Positions 8,418 through 17,622 are shown, counted from the first letter of the stretch. The stretch: 64,000 nucleotides of DNA from Acinetobacter puyangensis (GCF_900096995.1 NZ_OANT01000001.1:434001-498000), one strand, 5' to 3'. Program-made: numbers and translations. Notes: generated by a model not told the origin, from the sequence alone.

Positions 8418-9290
8418 ATGAGTTTGATGCTCCCCGCAGTATCTTTTATGGTCGGGTTGGCATGTGCAGATCAGTCACCACAATTAAAACAAATCTTTGC
8501 ACGATTATTGTCTCAGCTTTTCATTCCGATTGTGATTATTTATAACATGGTGTTTTATCAGGCGGGCAGCATCTATTTGATGTTATTTAGCCTGTTTAGT
8601 TCAATCATGCTGTATGTGGTGTATCGCTTATTTAGTCAAAATAAAATTCAGGCATTATGTGTGTCGTATCCCAATCTGGCATGGCTGGGCTTTCCTGTTG
8701 CGCTGGCAATTTTTGGTGAAAGTGTCAGTGCAAGTATGGTCGCTTTATACATTGGCGGCTCTTTGTTTGGTAACGTGATTGCTGTTGCAGCACTTAGTCC
8801 GAAACTGAATTCCTGGCAATTTTTTCTCAAACGAGTTTTTTTGTCACCGCCTGTCATGGCATTGATCATTGCCGCAGTCTTACGCCTGCTGGGTGCGCAT
8901 CATCTTACCACACATGTGTTGATTGACTGGATCTATGAACTGACCAAATGGCTAATGACCTTTAGTGGTATGTTTGTACTGGGCATGTGGTTACGTCATG
9001 TGAAATTACAATGCTCTGATCTACTGCAAAGTCTACAATTATCAGTATTTCGTATTGTGCTGGGTAGCGTGCTTTGTGCATTGATATGGTTATTTTTGCC
9101 GAAAATGCAGCAACAGATCGGCATGATGCTATTACTGTTTTTTCTGCCCCCTGCGGCAAATATTGTCTCTTTGGAAACCTTTTATTCTGGGACGGGAAAA
9201 TCGGCGCAATATATTGCCTCCGGTACCATCATCAGTTGTATTTTATTATTCGGGTTTTATCTGGTAGTACATTTTATCTTCAATCCTTAA
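8418..9290 (+). CDS. AEC-family (auxin efflux carrier-like) transporter
   Basis: The 290-residue membrane protein has about ten predicted spans in the two-times-five arrangement of the AEC family, to which malonate and auxin efflux carriers belong. Typical elements are an N-terminal span ending in a PQLKQIFARLLSQ linker, the half-way VSYPNLAWLGFPVALAIFG segment with an in-membrane proline, and a late LPPAANIVSLETFY stretch. The substrate cannot be predicted. The ATG at 8418 is used; a TTG two codons earlier is possible. It is divergent from tatA and convergent with rdgB. Confidence 0.85.
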   Translation: MSLMLPAVSFMVGLACADQSPQLKQIFARLLSQLFIPIVIIYNMVFYQAGSIYLMLFSLFSSIMLYVVYRLFSQNKIQALCVSYPNLAWLGFPVALAIFGESVSASMVALYIGGSLFGNVIAVAALSPKLNSWQFFLKRVFLSPPVMALIIAAVLRLLGAHHLTTHVLIDWIYELTKWLMTFSGMFVLGMWLRHVKLQCSDLLQSLQLSVFRIVLGSVLCALIWLFLPKMQQQIGMMLLLFFLPPAANIVSLETFYSGTGKSAQYIASGTIISCILLFGFYLVVHFIFNP

Positions 9291-9307
9291 AAAACGACTA
9301 TAGTTTC

Positions 9308-9334
9308 AAAAACAGAGCAGTGAAAACTGCTCTG
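9308..9334 (-). terminator. Terminator between AEC transporter and rdgB
   Basis: A 9-bp stem (CAGAGCAGT with ACTGCTCTG, 9313-9334) closes a GAAA tetraloop on the plus strand. On the minus strand it is followed by TTTTTG, which fits termination of rdgB. Its location between two convergent genes suggests use in both directions. Confidence 0.75.
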
Positions 9335-9344
9335 AAATCCAAAA

Positions 9345-9977
9345 TTATAAGTAGCTTTTTAATTTTTGAATGGCTTGACCACGATGGCTGATTTTATTTT
9401 TCTCTGCTTTTGGCATTTCTGCACTAGAGCAATTAAGTTCGGGTAGCCAGAACAATGGATCATAACCAAAACCATGTTCACCACGGGCCTGTTCCAGAAT
9501 TTCACCTTGCCAGATGCCTTGCGCTATGATCGGTAAAGGATCATCTGCATGACGTACCAAGGCCAGTACACACACAAACATGCCTTCAATTACTTTTCCT
9601 TCTTGGCGAAAAGGACGTAATTCTTGCAATAATTTTTCATTATTGGCTTGATCATCGCCATGTTCTCCGGCATAACGGGCAGAATAAATCCCGGGCGCAC
9701 CATTTAAAATTGGCACAACAAGGCCGGAATCATCTGCAATCGCAGGTTTACCTGATAAACGTGCGGCATGGCGAGCTTTGATAATGGCATTTTCAATAAA
9801 ACTCAGCCCATCTTCAATGGCATCTGCAATATCAAGCTGGCCTTGTGCAATGATTTTGGTATCTAAATTGAGTTCGGAAAACAGGAGTTCGAATTCGGCA
9901 ATTTTGCCTTTATTATTACTTGCCAGCACCAATTCTGAGCCAAGCCAAGACGATGGAGAAGATACCGAATTTGCCAT
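9345..9977 (-). CDS. rdgB: XTP/dITP diphosphatase (HAM1 family)
   Basis: RdgB hydrolyses non-canonical purine triphosphates (XTP, ITP, dITP) to monophosphates, cleaning the nucleotide pool. The 210-residue protein shows the family start VLASNNKGKIAEFE, the metal-site region IADDSGLVV and PGIYSARYAG, and the C-terminal GEHGFGYDPLFW and SHRGQAI motifs for nucleotide binding. An additional N-terminal 15 residues precede the usual start. It is monocistronic in appearance and convergent with the AEC gene. Confidence 0.95.
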   Translation of the reverse strand: MANSVSSPSSWLGSELVLASNNKGKIAEFELLFSELNLDTKIIAQGQLDIADAIEDGLSFIENAIIKARHAARLSGKPAIADDSGLVVPILNGAPGIYSARYAGEHGDDQANNEKLLQELRPFRQEGKVIEGMFVCVLALVRHADDPLPIIAQGIWQGEILEQARGEHGFGYDPLFWLPELNCSSAEMPKAEKNKISHRGQAIQKLKSYL

Positions 9978-10251
9978 GTGTTTTCCCGCTGTAATAAAAA
10001 CAGCAAATAGTAAAACTGTTTTGCGGGTAGAAGTAAAGAAATTACAAAGAATAACAATGTTAATGTCATGATTTTTATTACAGAAAAACTCGGCGAAATG
10101 TTTTGAAACATAGCGATGCCCGAACTGACTTTACAGCGTCTATGTTTTAGCTAGTCTAGAGAATACCGCCTATGGAAATAAAGACAACAGGAAGTTGTTT
10201 GAGCGGTATATTTAATGAATTTGGACTACTGCTAAAAGAGGTAATGCAACC

Positions 10252-10500
10252 ATGTCTCTTAACCCGAAAAAAGCTGTCAAGCATTCTGCATTTCATCGTA
10301 TTGAACTATTGGCAAGCCGCGCGTGTGGCTGCTTTAAATGTCTACACATTTTTAGCCCAGATCATATTAAAGAGTGGGCAGATAATGGTAAAACTGCCAT
10401 TTGTCCCTATTGTAAAACCAATACCGTGATTGGGGACGCTTCCAAATATCCGATAAATAATGACTTCCTTAGCACCATGCAAAAGGCACTTGCCAATTAA
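10252..10500 (+). CDS. Small zinc-ribbon-like cytoplasmic protein
   Basis: The protein has 82 residues from ATG at 10252. Two Cys pairs are visible, C27-x2-C30 (CGCFKC) and C51-x2-C54 (CPYC), spaced as in a zinc ribbon, with IGDASKYPI between them and the C-terminus. Small conserved proteins of this kind occur in many proteobacteria without an assigned role. An overlapping frame from 10172 lacks any such motif and is rejected. The gene is isolated, with a complex inverted repeat just after its stop. Confidence 0.8.
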   Translation: MSLNPKKAVKHSAFHRIELLASRACGCFKCLHIFSPDHIKEWADNGKTAICPYCKTNTVIGDASKYPINNDFLSTMQKALAN

Positions 10501-10511
10501 TAGATGTTATT

Positions 10512-10579
10512 GATGCAGGCTTAGCATAAAATGTCGAGATGACATTCATATGACAGATCGAGATGGTTAAGCCTGCATC
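10512..10579. repeat. Nested inverted repeat (12-bp arms with inner hairpin)
   Basis: GATGCAGGCTTA (10512-10523) is perfectly repeated in inverse at 10568-10579. Inside, ATGTC and GACAT (10531-10545) form a second hairpin. There is no T-tract on either side, so it is not a standard terminator. It begins 11 bases after the stop of the zinc-ribbon gene. An RNA stem or a regulatory 3' structure is possible. Confidence 0.6.
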
Positions 10580-10933
10580 GCTTATATCTTTAATTATCAT
10601 GAGACTTGTGATGATTTTGACTGCAAGTGTTTTCTATACTTAGTAAGTTACTCGACGGGCGAGTATTCTTATTTGACAAATTGATATTGTTCTTTGTAGC
10701 GATACCTTTGTAAAAGGCTGGATAATTTAATGTAGATGCTTTATATCCAAGCGAAAGCGTTTTAATCTAATCACATTGTGTTTTAACCATTCTTTTAAGA
10801 GATTCCAATGTAAGCCATAACAACGATAACAATATTAGTCACTACTTTGCAATTCTGCTAGAATTGCGCCAATTTTCAAATTACATATGCCAAAATTAGG
10901 CATTAGCACTGCGTTTTGCAGTAGGTAAACTTC
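10580..10933. other. Non-coding region upstream of prfC
   Basis: No open frame is supported here. A short perfect inverted repeat, TACTCG with CGAGTA (10649-10665), is followed by a TTGACA hexamer at 10673-10678 that could be a -35 box, but no convincing -10 lies at the right distance. The prfC promoter is therefore not assigned. Confidence 0.5.
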
Positions 10934-12526
10934 ATGACATCTCTTAATGAGCTAAAAGCACAAGTTGCACAGCGTCGCACATTTGCGATCATTTCCCACC
11001 CCGATGCCGGTAAAACCACCATGACAGAAAAACTGCTGTTATGGGGTAAGGCAATTCAGGTGGCTGGTATGGTCAAAAGCCGAAAATCAGATCGTGCGGC
11101 CACATCAGACTGGATGGAAATGGAAAAAGAACGTGGTATCTCGATTACCACATCGGTAATGCAGTTTCCGTATAAAGATCATACCATTAACTTACTGGAT
11201 ACACCGGGACATGAAGATTTCTCGGAGGATACCTATCGTACCTTAACGGCGGTGGATTCTGCCTTGATGGTGATTGATGGTGCAAAAGGGGTCGAAGAAC
11301 GGACCATCAAGCTGATGGAAGTCTGTCGTATGCGTGATACGCCGATCATTTCTTTTGTCAATAAAATGGACCGTGAAATTCGTGAACCGTTAGAACTGCT
11401 TGATGAAATTGAAAATGTGCTAAAAATCCGTTGTGTTCCAATTACCTGGCCGTTGGGTATGGGTCGCGATTTTGCCGGTGTTTATCATATTATCGAAAAT
11501 AAACTTTATATTTATAAGCCAGGTTTTGGTTCGACCATTACCGATATTGAAATCCGTGATGGTTATGATTATCCGGATATTCGTGAAAAAGTCGGTGATC
11601 TGGCTTTTGCGGCATTTGAAGAGTCGCTGGAACTGGTACAAATGGCGAATGAACCCTTGGATCGTGAGTTGTTTTTACAAGGTAAACAAACCCCGGTTTT
11701 ATTTGGTACTGCACTAGGTAACTTTGCGGTAGATCATGTGCTGGATGCTTTTTTGCAATGGGCACCTGAACCTAAAGCACATCCGACGCAAGAACGTATA
11801 GTGGAGGCGACCGAAGAAACCTTTACCGGGTTTGTATTTAAAATTCAGGCCAATATGGATCCGAAACATCGTGACCGTATCGCTTTTATGCGGGTGTGTT
11901 CCGGGAAATATGAAAAAGGTTTGAAAATGAACCATGTTCGTATTGGCAAAGACGTGCGTATTTCTGATGCGTTGACATTCTTAGCGGGTGAACGTGAGCA
12001 TTTGGAAGAAGCATGGCCGGGTGATATTATTGGTTTACACAATCATGGCACGATTCAGATTGGTGATACCTTTACCAGTGGTGAAAATCTGCATTTTACC
12101 GGGATTCCACACTTTGCGCCGGAAATGTTCCGTCGTGTGCGCTTACGTGATCCTTTGAAATCAAAACAGTTGCAAAAGGGCTTAAAAGAGCTTTCTGAAG
12201 AAGGGGCAACGCAGGTCTTTATGCCGCAAAACAGTAATGATCTGATTGTTGGTGCCGTTGGTGTATTGCAGTTTGATGTGGTGGCTTATCGTCTGAAAGA
12301 AGAGTACAAGGTGGACTGTGTTTATGAACCAGTGAGCATCAATACTGTGCGTTGGATTCATTGTGATGATGAGAAAAAGCTTAATGACTTTAAGAAAAAA
12401 GCACATGACCAATTGTCTCTCGATGGTGGTGGACATCTGACCTATCTTGCGCCAAGTCGTGTCAATCTACAGTTGATGCAGGAGCGCTGGCCGGAAATCA
12501 CCTTTAGTGCGACACGAGAGCACTAA
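10934..12526 (+). CDS. prfC: Peptide chain release factor 3
   Basis: RF3 is the GTPase that removes RF1/RF2 from the ribosome after peptide release. The 530-residue protein has the translational GTPase motifs in order: G1 in [14 protein letters not shown], the switch region around [11 protein letters not shown]3 in DTPGHEDF, and G4 in NKMDRE. It then has domain II and the RF3-specific C-terminal domain (SVNTV-like [16 protein letters not shown]). Length matches the family (about 530). It appears monocistronic with a terminator downstream. Confidence 0.97.
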   Translation: MTSLNELKAQVAQRRTFAIISHPDAGKTTMTEKLLLWGKAIQVAGMVKSRKSDRAATSDWMEMEKERGISITTSVMQFPYKDHTINLLDTPGHEDFSEDTYRTLTAVDSALMVIDGAKGVEERTIKLMEVCRMRDTPIISFVNKMDREIREPLELLDEIENVLKIRCVPITWPLGMGRDFAGVYHIIENKLYIYKPGFGSTITDIEIRDGYDYPDIREKVGDLAFAAFEESLELVQMANEPLDRELFLQGKQTPVLFGTALGNFAVDHVLDAFLQWAPEPKAHPTQERIVEATEETFTGFVFKIQANMDPKHRDRIAFMRVCSGKYEKGLKMNHVRIGKDVRISDALTFLAGEREHLEEAWPGDIIGLHNHGTIQIGDTFTSGENLHFTGIPHFAPEMFRRVRLRDPLKSKQLQKGLKELSEEGATQVFMPQNSNDLIVGAVGVLQFDVVAYRLKEEYKVDCVYEPVSINTVRWIHCDDEKKLNDFKKKAHDQLSLDGGGHLTYLAPSRVNLQLMQERWPEITFSATREH

Positions 12527-12564
12527 GTTAAAATATTGGGTCAAAATATTGAGATTATAATGAG

Positions 12565-12601
12565 GGCTGTTTTTATCAATAGATAGAAACAGCCTGTTTT
12601 T
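12565..12601 (+). terminator. Rho-independent terminator of prfC
   Basis: A 13-base stem with one G-U pair (GGCTGTTTTTATC with GATAGAAACAGCC, 12565-12594) is followed by TGTTTTTA. It lies 39 bases past the prfC stop. Confidence 0.8.
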
Positions 12602-12622
12602 AATAGAGCAGGGGCAAACAGA

Positions 12623-13453
12623 ATGGGCAAGACAAAACTAGCACTGTTCATCGTATTGTTAAGTTGTGTGGCATGTTCTAAAACACCAGATGTAAAAGAT
12701 TTGGATCAGCAAAAATTGCAGCAACAACAAGCACAGCAGGGCTATCCGATTTTGATTGCCAGTCCTGAAATTGCTGATTATGCCTTGCCCTTTTGTGAAA
12801 AAAAGTATTGTATAGAGGTGGAGATCTTTGATTTTAACAGTCAGGATCAATGGTTTAATCAATTTACCGATCAGCAAATTGCCGATTTAATCCGGCAAAA
12901 ACTGGCCTTAAAACAAAAAATGAGCTTGCAGGCAGCAGTTGATCAATTTGTAATCCTGTCGGATGAATGGCAGGCACAAACTGAAAATCAATCTAAAAAA
13001 GCATGGAGTCTGTATATCAAACCTCGGGTTGCAACGCAGCAGGGTGAAATTGCTTTATTACAGATCAATGCAGAATATGATGTTGGTGAGGAGAAAGTTC
13101 CGGCTCAGGATTATTACTTTGTCGTAGATCGCAAAAAACAGCAGATGATTCGTCTATATGACATCATTGCTCCTAAATATCGTGCTGCCCTGACAGATGT
13201 TATTCAACAGCATTATCAGGATTGGCAGCAGCAATGGTCGGTACAACAACAGCAAGCATTCACGGGAAAACAACCAGAAAAATTATACTGGGCCAATCAG
13301 GACTGGTTTTTTGATGATCAGGGCATTGCGATTTATTATCGGGGAACGGATTTAAGCACAAAGACAACAAAAAATTTGGTGATTTATTTGACGCCGGAAC
13401 AAACCAGACAATGGGTGTTGGCAGATTATTTACAGCAATTTCATTTACTTTGA
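12623..13453 (+). CDS. Lipoprotein with DUF3298/RsiV-like C-terminal domain
   Basis: The 276-residue protein has a lipoprotein signal, MGKTKLALFIVLLSCVAC, with lipobox Cys near residue 18. A paired-Cys motif follows (PFCEKKYC), then a Gln-rich helical region, and a C-terminal domain of the DUF3298/RsiV type in which YYFVVDRKKQQMIRLYDII and ENFY-like DWFFDDQGIAIYY are recognisable. The family is found in anti-sigma factors and envelope lipoproteins. The role here is unknown. The next gene is a diverged paralogue with the same layout. Confidence 0.75.
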   Translation: MGKTKLALFIVLLSCVACSKTPDVKDLDQQKLQQQQAQQGYPILIASPEIADYALPFCEKKYCIEVEIFDFNSQDQWFNQFTDQQIADLIRQKLALKQKMSLQAAVDQFVILSDEWQAQTENQSKKAWSLYIKPRVATQQGEIALLQINAEYDVGEEKVPAQDYYFVVDRKKQQMIRLYDIIAPKYRAALTDVIQQHYQDWQQQWSVQQQQAFTGKQPEKLYWANQDWFFDDQGIAIYYRGTDLSTKTTKNLVIYLTPEQTRQWVLADYLQQFHLL

Positions 13454-13570
13454 TGATACAAGATATTTCTTATCAATTCGAATAAAAACAATCTTTAACG
13501 AAGCAAAGAATGAATCAGTGCTAATCTATGCACATGCATTCATGCTATAAAGTTTTTAGGTTAAATCTAT

Positions 13571-14635
13571 ATGAAAACAAGATATAGTCATTCGGTAAAA
13601 CATCAGATCGGCTTACTCATGCTTGGTGCCACAATCGTATTTACGCTGGCTGGTTGTGAGAAAAAACCAGAACCCAAAGTTGAACAAAACACAGCATTAG
13701 AAACTGAACAAAATGAAATAACACCTGTATTACAAGCCAGAGTTGAAAATATTCCAGTCACACTGCCGGAGTGTAATGGTCAGTTGTGCCCAAAAATTGA
13801 TCTTCAGCATCTCAAAAGTAATTATCCAAAGATTGATCAGGCGGTGGATCAATATCTGTTAAATTATGTCAAGGATCTGGTACAAGGATTTGATATCGAC
13901 AGTAATGGCAATGCAGATAAAAATACAAACAGCAATACAAAAGCCGAAGAAACAGCTTCGCCCATCGTCAAAATGAGCGAGCAAAAAAATGTGCAAGGCA
14001 ATCTCGCAAATAAGACCGAGCAAGTCAATCCAGAACCGGATTATCGTGAATTGCAAGGCTATATTAATAAGTTTATTCGATTGGCTGATGAGGTCAAATC
14101 ATTGGGGTCTTCTGCACAATTAAGTCTTTATGTCAAACCACAAGTCTTAAATCCGAAAGGCCCTGTTACGACAGTGGTGATGAATGCCAGTAATTATGTT
14201 GGGGGCGCGCATGGGAGTTCTGCACAGCAATATCTTAACTTTGAATTGGACATTAATTCACTCTTAAGTCTGGATCAAATTATCCAGAGTGGGCAGCGCA
14301 AGGCGTTTAATGATTTGGCCTATGCAGCATTTGAGCAATGGATTAAAGAAACGCAACCCGATATGGATTCAAAAACCTATCAACAATTGTGGAAATTCAC
14401 CTTATCAGAAAACTTTTATTTGAGTTCAAACGGCTTAATTTTGCAATATGGTGAATATGATATTGGACCGTATGCGGTTGGCTTGCCTCGTCTGGTGATT
14501 CCTTATGAAAAATTACAAGGGATACTCAAATCACAATATTTACCTGTCGTCGTGAATACTGCGGTAAATGCTGCCAAAGATAAGACAGCGCAATCGTCTA
14601 CCGCACAGGACACGACTAAAACCACGGAAAAATAA
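13571..14635 (+). CDS. Lipoprotein with DUF3298 domain, paralogue of the preceding gene
   Basis: The 354-residue lipoprotein has lipobox Cys in TLAGCEKK near residue 29. It keeps the paired-Cys motif of its neighbour (LPECNGQLCP), then carries an Asn/Lys/Thr-rich insertion around residues 115-150, and a DUF3298 domain with YVGGAHGSSAQQYLNF and ENFYLSSNGLILQYGEYDIGP. The tail is low complexity. It lies 117 bases after the paralogue and 4 bases before tatD, so the three may form a unit. Outer-membrane or periplasmic anchoring is inferred from the signal. Function is not known. Confidence 0.75.
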   Translation: MKTRYSHSVKHQIGLLMLGATIVFTLAGCEKKPEPKVEQNTALETEQNEITPVLQARVENIPVTLPECNGQLCPKIDLQHLKSNYPKIDQAVDQYLLNYVKDLVQGFDIDSNGNADKNTNSNTKAEETASPIVKMSEQKNVQGNLANKTEQVNPEPDYRELQGYINKFIRLADEVKSLGSSAQLSLYVKPQVLNPKGPVTTVVMNASNYVGGAHGSSAQQYLNFELDINSLLSLDQIIQSGQRKAFNDLAYAAFEQWIKETQPDMDSKTYQQLWKFTLSENFYLSSNGLILQYGEYDIGPYAVGLPRLVIPYEKLQGILKSQYLPVVVNTAVNAAKDKTAQSSTAQDTTKTTEK

Positions 14636-14639
14636 TGTC

Positions 14640-15458
14640 ATGATCAGCTTATTTGATACGCATACCCATTTTGATGTTGAAGATTTTGATCATGATCGAC
14701 AGCAACTGGCAGAGCAAGCGTATCAAGTCGGTGTAAAAGCTTTGATCTTGATTGGTTTTTTACAATCCCGTTTTGCCGATTTGCTGGCAACGGATCAATT
14801 TTTAAAATCTTTAAAAGATGTGCCGCAAAGTTATCTTGCACCAGGTTTGCATCCTTTTTATATTGAACAACATAGCACACAGCATTTACTGGATTTGGAA
14901 CAATTTTTAAAACAGCATCCCTGTGTTGCCATTGGTGAAATCGGTATGGATAGTTTTATTAAGGCGCATAAAACGACGGAAATCCGTGCCTTGCAGGCGG
15001 ATTATTTTTCAGAACAACTGTTTTTTGCCCAGCAGTTTGATAAACCAGTGCTGTTACATATCCGTAAGTCACATGGTGAAACCTTACAGCTTTTAAAACA
15101 GCATAAATTTAAAAATGGCGGCATTGCCCATGCATTTAGTGGCGGAGTAGAAGAAGCCAAAGCGTTTATTAAACTGGGTTTTAAAATTGGCGTGACAGGG
15201 CAGATTACCAATCCTAATGCCAAACGCTTACATGAGGTGGTAAAAAGTGTTTCTGTCGATGATCTGGTATTGGAAACAGATTGTCCTGATATGACGCCCT
15301 TATGCTGTCAGGTCTCGAGTGAAGCCAGAACACGTAATACCCCAGTGAATTTACCTTATGTACTTGATGGTCTAAGTGTGGCCTTAAATATCAATAAGGA
15401 AATATTGGCAGAAAAATTATGGCAGAATAGTGTGCAGTGTTTGGATTTAAAATATTAA
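14640..15458 (+). CDS. TatD-family metal-dependent hydrolase
   Basis: The 272-residue protein belongs to the TatD DNase family, TIM-barrel metal hydrolases with 3'-5' exonuclease activity in characterised members. Metal ligands are visible: DTHTHFD at the N-terminus, the Glu of GEIGMD, His in LHIRKSH and HAFSGG, and the Asp of ETDCPDMTP. The ATG at 14640 begins MISLFDTHTHFD; 24 upstream codons in the same frame overlap the preceding lipoprotein gene and are not part of it. Closest to the YjjV-like branch by length and the HIRKSH motif, but the substrate is not certain. Confidence 0.88.
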   Translation: MISLFDTHTHFDVEDFDHDRQQLAEQAYQVGVKALILIGFLQSRFADLLATDQFLKSLKDVPQSYLAPGLHPFYIEQHSTQHLLDLEQFLKQHPCVAIGEIGMDSFIKAHKTTEIRALQADYFSEQLFFAQQFDKPVLLHIRKSHGETLQLLKQHKFKNGGIAHAFSGGVEEAKAFIKLGFKIGVTGQITNPNAKRLHEVVKSVSVDDLVLETDCPDMTPLCCQVSSEARTRNTPVNLPYVLDGLSVALNINKEILAEKLWQNSVQCLDLKY

Positions 15459-15553
15459 TAGCAATATTCCCTTAAAATTCTGATCTAACCATAAAAATAA
15501 TATAATATTGGTTTGAGCAACAGCCTTATCAATAGCATAGATCGGGATAAAAA

Positions 15554-16189
15554 ATGTATATTCCAAAAGAATTTAAAGAAATAAGAACGGATGAAATCAA
15601 TAGAATCATACAGACTTTTCCTTTGGCATGTATTGTTGCAAATACTGAGCAAGGATTGATTGCTGTACATATTCCTTTAATTGTCAAAGACAATGGAATA
15701 CTGCTTGGACACATGGCGTTAGAAAACGACATGGTGGATTTACTTGTCGATGGTCAGGACGTATTGTGTATTTTTAAAGGCGATGATGCATATATTTCGG
15801 CAAATTATTATCCAAGTAAATTTGAAGATCATAAAAAAGTACCGACATGGAATTATCAGGTCGTTCATGTATATGGCAAGATCACCTTTCATCATGATCA
15901 TAAATCTAAATTGGCAGCTCTCGGGCAATTGACCAAAGCGCAGGAGTTAAAAACCAATGGCGATGCTGCATGGAAACTGTCGGATGCACCCAAAGATTAT
16001 CTTTATGAAATGATGGAACATCTGATTGCTTTTGAAATTAAAATTACTCAAGTTCTGGCAAAATCCAAGTTGAGTCAGAATCGGGACAAAAAAGATTTTG
16101 TAAATGTCATGAAAGAATTAAAAGCACATGGGCATACTGCCTTGGCAGAAAGTATGTTGCAGTGGGATAAAGCAAGAAAAAGCGAATGA
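15554..16189 (+). CDS. PaiB-like FMN-binding negative transcriptional regulator
   Basis: The 211-residue protein starts MYIPKEFKEI and follows the PaiB family throughout: an FMN-binding split-barrel fold, the AVHIPLIV and GHMALEND segments, YISANYYPSK and the characteristic PTWNYQVVHVYG motif. In Bacillus PaiB is linked to repression of sporulation and protease genes; elsewhere the family is mainly described by its flavin fold. No acetyltransferase partner (PaiA) lies beside it. The gene is flanked by tatD and a convergent AhpD-like gene. Confidence 0.87.
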   Translation: MYIPKEFKEIRTDEINRIIQTFPLACIVANTEQGLIAVHIPLIVKDNGILLGHMALENDMVDLLVDGQDVLCIFKGDDAYISANYYPSKFEDHKKVPTWNYQVVHVYGKITFHHDHKSKLAALGQLTKAQELKTNGDAAWKLSDAPKDYLYEMMEHLIAFEIKITQVLAKSKLSQNRDKKDFVNVMKELKAHGHTALAESMLQWDKARKSE

Positions 16190-16190
16190 A

Positions 16191-16228
16191 ATTTAATCCG
16201 ACCTTCTTGTAGAATGGTCAGATTAAAT
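16191..16228. terminator. Bidirectional hairpin between convergent genes
   Basis: A 13-base stem with one G-U pair joins 16191-16203 to 16216-16228, and the loop itself can close further (TTCT with AGAA). It overlaps the space between the PaiB-like stop and the end of the AhpD-like gene. T-tracts are weak on both sides. Confidence 0.55.
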
Positions 16229-16241
16229 GTAAGCAGATAGA

Positions 16242-16661
16242 TTATGTTTTATCCGCTAAAGTGATTCTTAACCGATTTAATGCGCCCATTAATGAGATAC
16301 TGGCCGTCAATTCTACAATTTCTCGGTCATTAAAATAATCGCGCAACTGGGTTTTGAGCGTATCGATTCTTTCAGATAAAGTGATAACTGCCTCGGCCCA
16401 TTCTAAAACGATAGATTGTTGTGGTGTAAATGCGCTGGAATGTTTATATCCTGGGATTTTATCAATAAGTTCCTGAGTAATTCCCATTTCGCGTAACTCT
16501 TGTGCGTGAAAAGCACAGCAATAAGCACATCCATTGACTTGTGAAACATATAATTCGACCAATGCGATAAGTTTTGTATCTATGCCCGAGGAACGGATTG
16601 AGGTATGGGCAAGATAAAGATGACCAATCGTTTTTTTGGCAATGTCTTTATATTCCATCAT
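16242..16661 (-). CDS. Carboxymuconolactone decarboxylase / AhpD-like protein
   Basis: The 139-residue protein belongs to the AhpD-like superfamily. The redox motif C45-x2-C48-x3-H52 (CAYCCAFH) is that of alkylhydroperoxidase-type members, so a peroxide- or disulfide-reducing role is more likely than decarboxylation. The helix EIVELTASISLMGALNRLRI is typical of the fold. It is divergent from an HxlR regulator with 105 bases between them, the common arrangement for a redox-responsive pair. Confidence 0.85.
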   Translation of the reverse strand: MMEYKDIAKKTIGHLYLAHTSIRSSGIDTKLIALVELYVSQVNGCAYCCAFHAQELREMGITQELIDKIPGYKHSSAFTPQQSIVLEWAEAVITLSERIDTLKTQLRDYFNDREIVELTASISLMGALNRLRITLADKT

Positions 16662-16737
16662 TTTATTCCAAATTAAAGATAGAGAAATGATTATAGGATT
16701 TTGGTATAGATTGTAAATTAGGCACTAATATGTTATC

Positions 16738-16758
16738 TAAGTACTTTTTTTATACTTA
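16738..16758. promoter_or_regulatory. Candidate HxlR operator
   Basis: TAAGTA (16738-16743) and TACTTA (16753-16758) form an inverted repeat with 9 bases between arms. It ends 8 bases before the HxlR-family start codon, in the divergent promoter region shared with the AhpD-like gene. HxlR proteins bind such dyads and often repress both sides. No binding evidence exists here. Confidence 0.4.
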
Positions 16759-16766
16759 AGATTTTT

Positions 16767-17096
16767 ATGAAAAATACGATTTCTGGTTGTTCCGTTGAGG
16801 AAGCAATGACCATGCTGGGCGGGCGTTGGCGGATGCTTATTATGTCTTTCTTATTAGACCAGCCAATGAGATTTAATGAATTAAGGCGGGCCATCCCAAA
16901 TATATCTCAGAGAATGCTGACCTTGGAATTACGAGTATTAGAAGCAGAGGGCTTTGTATCAAGAAAAGTGTATGCAGAAGTTCCTGTAAAAGTTGAATAT
17001 TCTTTGACCTTAGATGGAAAAAAATTAGAACCGCTTATTGCAGTGTTAAAAGAAACCGGAATATGGTTGAAATCAAGGAAATTGGGCTCAGAATAA
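16767..17096 (+). CDS. HxlR-family winged-helix transcriptional regulator
   Basis: The 109-residue DNA-binding protein carries the HxlR signature: an N-terminal CSVEEAMTMLGGRWRMLI with a Cys near residue 8, FNELRRAIPNISQRMLTLELR as recognition helix and the wing with VEYSLTLDGKKLEPLI. Members often sense reactive electrophiles or oxidants through the N-terminal Cys. It is divergent from the AhpD-like gene, its likely target, and may repress itself through the inverted repeat just upstream. Confidence 0.92.
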   Translation: MKNTISGCSVEEAMTMLGGRWRMLIMSFLLDQPMRFNELRRAIPNISQRMLTLELRVLEAEGFVSRKVYAEVPVKVEYSLTLDGKKLEPLIAVLKETGIWLKSRKLGSE

Positions 17097-17172
17097 TGGA
17101 AAGTCTATACAGCTTACTTTTATTAAAATCTAAAGAGACTTCTTATTTTGGTTTAAAAATTAGGATTATAAA

Positions 17173-17622
17173 ATGATTACACCACCTATCTTTGAATTTT
17201 CCTTACAACCCCACATTCTTTTGTTTAACAACAAGCAAGGTGCTAATCTAGAAATTCCTTGTGGATATGTAGATATTCAGGCAAAAAGCATTTATAGCGA
17301 TGATATTGATGAAGCAGGTATAGAACGTCTGATTTTGCAGATTGAAGATATTATAGAATCAAATAAGCAATTAAGGTTGATCAAAGATAGTGTCATCACA
17401 CATGATCAATTATTAATGCAGGTTAGTGCTATTTTCTTTAATGCCAAACAAAATATCAGCATAACTGAAATGGAACATGGCTTTAATAATTTTATTGACC
17501 ATTTGTCACATTACAACTACGTCATTACGCGGGATAAAATCAACATTGTCACCTATTTTGTTTTTGTGCGGGAATTGATGCATCACCTCCAGATTCAAAA
17601 TATAGGTTTTATGCAGAAATAA
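17173..17622 (+). CDS. Hypothetical protein
   Basis: The protein has 149 residues from ATG at 17173, preceded by AGGATTATAAA. No signal peptide, membrane span or known motif is visible. It is acidic and mixed in composition, with a segment DEAGIERLILQIEDIIESN that could be helical. It stands between HxlR and tcdA on the same strand. I do not recognise the family. Confidence 0.6.
   Translation: MITPPIFEFSLQPHILLFNNKQGANLEIPCGYVDIQAKSIYSDDIDEAGIERLILQIEDIIESNKQLRLIKDSVITHDQLLMQVSAIFFNAKQNISITEMEHGFNNFIDHLSHYNYVITRDKINIVTYFVFVRELMHHLQIQNIGFMQK

Noticed and set aside
10172..10429. Alternative frame overlapping the small zinc-ribbon gene
   Set aside because: It lacks the Cys motifs and a ribosome-binding site; the frame from 10252 has a coherent zinc-ribbon sequence.
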